64,000 nucleotides of DNA. Source: Anaerolineae bacterium. Lineage in GTDB: Bacteria > Chloroflexota > Anaerolineae > Promineifilales > Promineifilaceae. Made by a program: the position numbers and the translations under genes. The number at the start of each line of letters is the position of its first letter. The first letter of the stretch is position 1. The stretch spans positions 19,127 through 83,126 of the forward strand of contig JAHDWJ010000028.1 in the NCBI GenBank assembly GCA_023384415.1, given 5' to 3'. This document shows positions 59,711-64,000 of this stretch, piece after piece. Below the pieces are notes generated by a model. It did no database searches and was not told the DNA's origin. It saw nothing but the letters and a program-made list of their open reading frames with translations.

Positions 59711-60823
59711 CTACTCACCCTCATACACCACACCTGGTTCCCGCAGCAGCACATAATTCATCCCCCCTACCTGCTGAATAATCCCTTTTAGCTCCATCAA
59801 CATCAGGGTACTGCTGGTAGTCGCCCCATTCAACCCAGATGCCCGCACCAGTTCATCAATATGGGTTGGCTGACGGGATAAATAATTTAACAGCAGGGCT
59901 TCCTCAGGGGACTCTGGCACAACCGCCTGCACCGCAGCCTGCTCCGTCACCATCAGCAAATTCAGCTCTTCTAAAATATCTTCTACCCGGGTTACCAGCT
60001 TGGCCCCTTCTTGAATCAGCCGGTTTGTACCCCAACTGGCAGCACTATTAATCGGGCCGGGCACGGCAAACAAGTCACGGTCTTGTTCCGCGGCAAAGCG
60101 GGCCGTGATCAAGGCTCCACTTCGTTCACCGGCTTCTATGACCAATACCGCTAACGATAAGCCGCTGATCAACCGATTGCGTGGGGGAAAATTGCGGGCA
60201 TCGGGGGGCATACCCAACGGGTACTCGCTAATGACAGCCCCTTGCCCGGCCATGATGCGTTGAGCTAATTTCCGGTTCTCCGCCGGATAAATATTATCTA
60301 AGCCAGACCCTAACACCGCCAGAGTGCGGCCGCCGGCATCCAACGCACTTTTGTGAGCAATCGCATCAATCCCTTTAGCTAATCCACTGACAATGGTCAA
60401 CCCATGGCGTACCAACCCAGTCACTAACTCATGGGTCACCTGACGGCCATAACCGGTGAGACGGCGTGTACCTACCACGGCTACCGCCCATTGATCCTGC
60501 TCCGTCACCTCCCCCTTGATGTACAACACCGGCGGTGCGCCAGGTATTTCCGCCAGATAACGGGGATAGGCCGGGGCAGCCCAGGTAAGCAAATGTATAT
60601 CTTGCTTTTGTACCCGCTCCAACTCTCGATCCAGGTTAACCTGAGAACGGGTCTGCAACAAGCTCTCCACCGTGCCACTGCCTAATCCCAATCGGTGCAG
60701 CTGCGACTCATTGGCCTGCCATGCCTCAGCCAGGGAGCCAAAATGATCCCATAAAGCCCGCACTTTAGCCGGGCCAATGCCTCTGACCAGGGAAAAACCT
60801 AACCAATATTTCAGGTCTGACAT
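59711..60823 (-). CDS. dprA: DNA processing protein DprA
   Basis: 370 residues. The HhH-like start (GFSLVRGIGPAKVRALWDHFGSLAEAW) leads into the Rossmann core: VAVVGTRRLTGYGR, TIVSGLAKGIDAIAHKSALDAGGRTLAVLGSGLDNIYPAEN, EYPLGMPPDARNFPPRNRLISGLS, EAGERSGALITARFAAEQDRDLFAVPGPI. A winged-helix domain (NYLSRQPTHIDELVRASGL) ends it. It loads RecA on incoming single-stranded DNA in natural transformation. A TTGACA-16-TATTTT promoter lies at 60876-60903. Confidence 0.94.
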   Translation of the reverse strand: MSDLKYWLGFSLVRGIGPAKVRALWDHFGSLAEAWQANESQLHRLGLGSGTVESLLQTRSQVNLDRELERVQKQDIHLLTWAAPAYPRYLAEIPGAPPVLYIKGEVTEQDQWAVAVVGTRRLTGYGRQVTHELVTGLVRHGLTIVSGLAKGIDAIAHKSALDAGGRTLAVLGSGLDNIYPAENRKLAQRIMAGQGAVISEYPLGMPPDARNFPPRNRLISGLSLAVLVIEAGERSGALITARFAAEQDRDLFAVPGPINSAASWGTNRLIQEGAKLVTRVEDILEELNLLMVTEQAAVQAVVPESPEEALLLNYLSRQPTHIDELVRASGLNGATTSSTLMLMELKGIIQQVGGMNYVLLREPGVVYEGE

Positions 60824-60875
60824 GATGGTGGTTCTGAGAATATAAACACAGAAATAACCTTATGCAATTGTTTCT

Positions 60876-60903
60876 AAAATAGCATGGGGTGAAAATGTGT
60901 CAA
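60876..60903 (-). promoter_or_regulatory. Candidate dprA promoter
   Basis: TTGACA at 60898-60903 and TATTTT at 60876-60881, 16 apart, on the minus strand; about 46 bases of leader. Confidence 0.5.
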
Positions 60904-60971
60904 GGGTGTAAGCAATCAAGAAAAGGAACAGCTTAGCCTCACCAAAGCGGTCAGCTTATAAAACAATTGGT

Positions 60972-61580
60972 TTAGAGAAGGCCAGGGAGCAAATGGACGG
61001 TTATGCGGCCGCGTTCAAAATCAATATCCCGCACAACCTCAGCAATATCCGGGAGCAGCAGTTCTCGCTCACCTCCCTGCACCACAAACACATTATTGGC
61101 CCCGGTCTCAATCACCTCAACCAATACCCCCAGAGGCTCATCCGTATCCGTGTAAACAGACAATCCGATTACCTGGTAAAGGTAATATTCCCCTTCTTCC
61201 AGAGGGATAGCTTCTTCTTGAGGTACCAAAAGCCAGCGGCCGCGCAGCTCCTCAGCTCCGTTGCGCTCTGTTACCTCAGCCAGCTGCAGCAGCACTTGTT
61301 TTTGGTGCAAGCGAGCCGCCGCCACTTGATAAGGCACTGCCCCAACCCCATCCTCATCTAGGGAGAGATAAACCTGTTTGAGCCAGGTAAACCGCTCTGG
61401 CTGCTCTGTATGGATGTCGGCCCGCAACTCACCCCGAATGCCATGCGGCCGCGCCACCTGACCAATGATTAAAAAACGGGGCTGCCCGGCTTCCCCTGAC
61501 AGGCCCCGTTCATCTTTTTTTATCTGGGGAGGTGGGTTTCGCTTCAATGATATACCTGTGCAGCGGATGACCTGGCTCAA
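60972..61580 (-). CDS. rimM: Ribosome maturation factor RimM
   Basis: 202 residues from TTG 61580, whose first three bases overlap the KhpA stop (TTGA). FLIIGQVARPHGIRGELRADIHTE is the RimM N-domain; the PRC-barrel end has EYYLYQVIGLSVYTDTDEPLGVLVEVIETGANNVFVVQ and LLPDIAEVVRDIDFERGRITVHLLPGL. It assists 30S head assembly and binds S19. The first 35 residues are extra, so the real start may be later. Confidence 0.88.
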   Translation of the reverse strand: MSQVIRCTGISLKRNPPPQIKKDERGLSGEAGQPRFLIIGQVARPHGIRGELRADIHTEQPERFTWLKQVYLSLDEDGVGAVPYQVAAARLHQKQVLLQLAEVTERNGAEELRGRWLLVPQEEAIPLEEGEYYLYQVIGLSVYTDTDEPLGVLVEVIETGANNVFVVQGGERELLLPDIAEVVRDIDFERGRITVHLLPGLL

Positions 61581-61807
61581 ATAATCTCCAAAGAGATACG
61601 TTCGCCCTTTTTAGCGGCCGCAATCTGGACAATCGAGCGGATGGCGTTAATCACCCGCCCCCCTTTGCCAATCACCCGGCCTATATCCGGCTCGGCAACC
61701 CGCAGTTCCAGGACAACCTGACCAGATTCCCGGCTTTCTTCCACAGCCACACTATCCGGGTCATCTACCAATGATTTGACCACATATTCAACAAGTTGGG
61801 CATACAT
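61577..61807 (-). CDS. khpA: KH-domain RNA-binding protein KhpA
   Basis: 76 residues, a single KH domain: AEPDIGRVIGKGGRVINAIRSIVQIAAAKKG with the GxxG loop GKGG. KhpA acts with KhpB on RNA metabolism and cell elongation in Gram-positives. Standard position between rpsP and rimM. Confidence 0.92.
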   Translation of the reverse strand: MYAQLVEYVVKSLVDDPDSVAVEESRESGQVVLELRVAEPDIGRVIGKGGRVINAIRSIVQIAAAKKGERISLEII

Positions 61808-61816
61808 AATCGTTTC

Positions 61817-62293
61817 TTAGCCCTCGTTGGCCGCAGAAGATTCGTCCGTCTCTTCTTCAACTTCAGCTTCAGCAACTTCTTCAACTTCGGCTTCGGTGAG
61901 TTCTTCAACGTCAGTTTCAGTGACTTCTAAGGCTACTTCTTCAACGACCTCTAGAGGCGTTACAGGGGCTACTTCAGCCACTGGCAGCGGTTTGCCTTCA
62001 TATTCAGCAACCAACACCGCCAATGATTCCCCATTATGAAAACGGGTCAACCGATCATAGGTGCCTTGTTTTTCCAGCAAACGACGCACCGCATCGCTGG
62101 CTTGTGCCCCTACGCTCAACCAATACAACGCCCGGTCTTCCTGAATTTTATAGGTCAGGGGTTCGGTACGGGGGTTGTAATGACCAATCAACTCAATAAA
62201 TTTACCATCCCGCTTTGCCTCATTATGGGCTACAACGACACGATAACTGGGCTGTTTCTTCAACCCTGTCCGGCTCAAACGAATACGAACCAT
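61817..62293 (-). CDS. rpsP: 30S ribosomal protein S16 with acidic extension
   Basis: 158 residues; S16 is normally 80-90. The core is [47 protein letters not shown] and [20 protein letters not shown]. From about residue 95 the sequence is an acidic tail rich in Glu, Val and Ala ([20 protein letters not shown] and more). Similar acidic tails exist in some Chloroflexi S16 proteins; the role is unknown. Confidence 0.93.
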   Translation of the reverse strand: MVRIRLSRTGLKKQPSYRVVVAHNEAKRDGKFIELIGHYNPRTEPLTYKIQEDRALYWLSVGAQASDAVRRLLEKQGTYDRLTRFHNGESLAVLVAEYEGKPLPVAEVAPVTPLEVVEEVALEVTETDVEELTEAEVEEVAEAEVEEETDESSAANEG

Positions 62294-62337
62294 GTTATTA
62301 TCTCCACTCTTATACTAGGACAATCTAAAAGATTTTT

Positions 62338-62381
62338 GCCACGAATTTTACGAATTAGCCCGAATTAAGGGATTTCGTGGC
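62338..62381. repeat. GCCACGAATT inverted repeat
   Basis: GCCACGAA ... TTCGTGGC ends with CGAATT words between, between ffh and rpsP. Relative of 12417-12441. Confidence 0.6.
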
Positions 62382-62401
62382 TAAAACTTTATAAACATTC
62401 T

Positions 62402-63751
62402 CTACATGCGGCCGCGCATCTGCCCCATTAAACGGGACAACATATTGGGAGTGCGGCCGCCACCATCCCGAATCTGCTTCATCATCGTCTGCATCTCACG
62501 AAACTGCTTGAGCAGCACATTAATTTCCTGCACCGACGTTCCTGACCCGGCAGCTACCCGCCGTTTTCGGCTGGCTTTAAGAATAGCAGGGTCACGTCGT
62601 TCGGCTGGCGTCATCGAATAAATGATCGCCTCAATCCGTTTCAGATCGCCTTCAGCATTCTCCATATCCACTCCCGCCATCATCTGCCCCATGCCGGGAA
62701 TCATCTCTAGCAGCTTTGTCACCGGGCCAAGCCGCTTCATCTGCTGCATCTGCTTAAGAAAATCTTCCAGATCAAACTTACCGCTCAACAGCCGGTTACC
62801 CGCCCGCTGTGCCTCAGCCTGATCCATCTCCGACTGGGCCTTCTCGATGAGGGAAAGCATATCCCCCATTCCTAGAATACGCCCCGCCAGTCGGTCCGGG
62901 TGGAACAGTTCCAGCGCGTCCAATTTTTCCCCTACGCCCAAAAATTTAATGGGCACATGGGTCACTTCACGCATAGAGATAGCCGCTCCACCTCTGGCAT
63001 CTCCATCAATCTTGGTCATGATCAGGCCAGTCAGGGTAACAGCATTGTTAAAATCGGTCGCCACCCGCACCGCTTCCTGGCCCGTCATGGCATCGGCCAC
63101 CAGCAAGGTTTCAATAGGTGAGATACGGGCTTTAATCGCCTTGATCTCATCCATCATCATTTCATCAATGTTCAGGCGGCCGGCGGTGTCAATAATAACT
63201 ACCGTATGGCCGCCGTTCACAGCTTCCTTAACCGCCTTGGCAGCCAATTCGGGCGGTTTAGCCGTTGTCCCCTCGCTGAAAACAGGGATTTGTAACTGTT
63301 TGCCTAACGTTTGCAGTTGGTCAATAGCCGCCGGGCGATATACGTCAGCGGCAACAAGCAGGGGGCGACTGCCTTTTTTGCGTAAGTGCAAAGCTAATTT
63401 GGCCGCCATAGTGGTTTTACCAGCCCCTTGCAGCCCTACCAGCATAATGACCGCCGGAGATTGTGCCCCCAGATTAAGACGGCCCGGCTCACCTAGCGTT
63501 GTGATCAGCTCATCGTGAACAATCTTTACCACCTGTTGGCCCGGAGTAAGGCTGCCCATCACTTCCTGACCTACGGCCCGTTCGCGAACACGCTGAACAA
63601 AATTTTTAACCACTTTGAAGTTGACATCCGCTTCCAGCAAAGCCAGACGGACCTCGCGCATGGCCACATCCACGTCGGCCTCGGTTAGCTTACCCCGTCG
63701 GGTCAACTGGTTAAAAACAGATTGCAGGCGTTCACCCAGTGATTCAAACAC
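62402..63751 (-). CDS. ffh: Signal recognition particle protein Ffh
   Basis: 449 residues. The N domain is followed by the G domain with GLQGAGKTTMAAKLALHLRKKG (P-loop), VIIDTAGRLNIDEMMMDEI (G3), TKIDGDARGGAAIS (G4) and the Met-rich M domain (MQQMKRLGPVTKLLEMIPGMGQMMAG, RRVAAGSGTSVQEINVLLKQF). It binds 4.5S RNA and signal peptides for co-translational targeting. It heads the ffh-rpsP-khpA-rimM order typical of bacteria. Confidence 0.96.
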   Translation of the reverse strand: MFESLGERLQSVFNQLTRRGKLTEADVDVAMREVRLALLEADVNFKVVKNFVQRVRERAVGQEVMGSLTPGQQVVKIVHDELITTLGEPGRLNLGAQSPAVIMLVGLQGAGKTTMAAKLALHLRKKGSRPLLVAADVYRPAAIDQLQTLGKQLQIPVFSEGTTAKPPELAAKAVKEAVNGGHTVVIIDTAGRLNIDEMMMDEIKAIKARISPIETLLVADAMTGQEAVRVATDFNNAVTLTGLIMTKIDGDARGGAAISMREVTHVPIKFLGVGEKLDALELFHPDRLAGRILGMGDMLSLIEKAQSEMDQAEAQRAGNRLLSGKFDLEDFLKQMQQMKRLGPVTKLLEMIPGMGQMMAGVDMENAEGDLKRIEAIIYSMTPAERRDPAILKASRKRRVAAGSGTSVQEINVLLKQFREMQTMMKQIRDGGGRTPNMLSRLMGQMRGRM

Positions 63752-63773
63752 AACAATTCCTGATAGGTGCTGC

Positions 63774-63804
63774 GTGAAGTGTGATCTTGCTTAGCACACT
63801 TCAC
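63774..63804. repeat. GTGAAGTGTG inverted repeat upstream of ffh
   Basis: 10-base perfect stem with an 11-base loop, just before the ffh start. Possible attenuator, or a stray TTCACG-family word. Confidence 0.5.
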
Positions 63805-63820
63805 ATTCCTTTCGTGAAAA

Positions 63821-63862
63821 AACGTAGCTGTGTCATTCCTATTCAGGAAACACAGCTACGTT
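63821..63862 (-). terminator. Intrinsic terminator entering from the right
   Basis: AACGTAGCTGTGT / ACACAGCTACGTT, 13-base stem with T run on the minus strand. Ends a transcript from beyond the window. Confidence 0.8.
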
Positions 63863-63883
63863 TATCGGTTTACAACGTCAAAA

Positions 63884-63904
63884 CGGCTGGCAAATTTCCA
63901 GCCG
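63884..63904 (-). terminator. Second hairpin (CGGCTGG)
   Basis: CGGCTGG-loop-CCAGCCG followed on the minus strand by TTTT. Probably a partner of the terminator at 63821. Confidence 0.5.
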
Positions 63905-63945
63905 CTTGATTCTAACCCAGGCATCCCCTGGCGTCAAAATTTTGC

Positions 63946-64000
63946 CAGCAGTTCTCAATTTGCCCTGAAATGAATGTAGATTCTCTCATTGAAGTCAAGA
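63946..64000 (-). mobile_element. End of a second copy of the TIR element
   Basis: From 63946 the sequence CAGCAGTTCTCAATTT is one base different from the TIR of the 239-bp element, and 35 bases match its right end exactly. The internal sequence beyond 63981 differs, so this may be a longer relative. The copy runs off the window. If the 9-bp duplication rule holds, AAATTTTGC (63937-63945) should be repeated at its far end. Confidence 0.75.

Larger units (their letters stand above)
1621..62460. repeat. Highly iterated palindrome GCGGCCGC (about 120 copies)
   Basis: Hand count gives about 120 copies of GCGGCCGC in 64 kb, roughly one per 530 bases; chance expectation at 53 percent GC is one or two. 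It is found in most genes, in both orientations by definition, and between genes, often flanked C/G to make CGCGGCCGCG. Coding copies mostly read as Ala-Ala-Ala, also Arg-Pro-Arg or Gly-Arg. Longest gaps: 40105-42555, 23459-25694, 9905-11918, 46897-48755. Confidence 0.9.

Overview
The window looks like a piece of a Chloroflexota chromosome, probably from the Anaerolineae side of the phylum. The evidence is the mix of families (AfsR/SARP-like regulator with TPRs, Uma2 nuclease, DUF433 remnant, PrsW protease, TopA with an extra N-terminal zinc finger and Lys/Ala-rich linker, many Pro/Thr-rich linkers, LysM and SH3 cell-surface domains), the mid-range GC by eye, and the scarcity of strong ribosome binding sites. 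No rRNA, tRNA or CRISPR array was seen. The taxonomic call is inference.

Layout. 1-2.0 kb: end of a SnoaL-like gene, an FAD monooxygenase and a terminator. 2.1-10.9 kb (minus): a CAP/LysM surface protein, a HAD hydrolase, then an amino-acid catabolic block (class III aminotransferase, lysine 2,3-aminomutase, a broken DUF433 gene, P5C dehydrogenase, trans-3-hydroxyproline dehydratase, a shikimate-kinase-like protein). 10.9-16.7 kb (minus): two SH3-domain proteins, MazG/YabN, and serS behind a serine T-box leader that also contains an unannotated 35-residue membrane protein. 16.7-17.9 kb: a receiver/roadblock protein fused to a dead IS200-type (Y1) transposase domain. 18-28.5 kb: VOC protein, M23 lipoprotein, DEAD-box helicase, MFS exporter, PrsW, Uma2, QueA, EamA. 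28.5-32.9 kb: peptidoglycan genes (lipoprotein transpeptidase, PGRP amidase, a GT51 glycosyltransferase fused to a decayed M23 domain). 33-40.2 kb: a giant membrane protein carrying in-frame dispersed repeats, an oxidoreductase, glycosyltransferase-like and methyltransferase-like genes and an orphan McrC. 40.3-41.4 kb: palindrome, small TIR-like element and an ArsR/AHSA1 operon with its operator.

41.4-49 kb is the most accessory part: a 1.27 kb-codon AfsR-type regulator divergent from a small protein, a coupled 25-residue peptide, a class I terpene synthase and a C39-like peptidase protein whose N-terminus resembles those of eCIS-associated cargo. A globin follows. At 49.2 kb a 239-bp element with perfect 16-bp terminal inverted repeats and a 9-bp target duplication sits inside a small gene whose frame is restored exactly when the element is removed; the end of a second copy lies at the right edge. 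49.8-64 kb is mostly housekeeping: M1 aminopeptidase, methyltransferase, PAS histidine kinase, topA, mannose-1-phosphate guanylyltransferase, dprA, rimM, khpA, rpsP, ffh.

Two genome-scale patterns run through everything. First, the palindromic octamer GCGGCCGC occurs about 120 times in 64 kb (hand count), far above chance, inside genes, between them and even inside promoter spacers: a HIP1-like highly iterated palindrome. Second, intergenic regions are littered with short-word tandem repeats (TTTCAGG, CATCCTT, TGAATTGG and others), some of which have become in-frame coding sequence.
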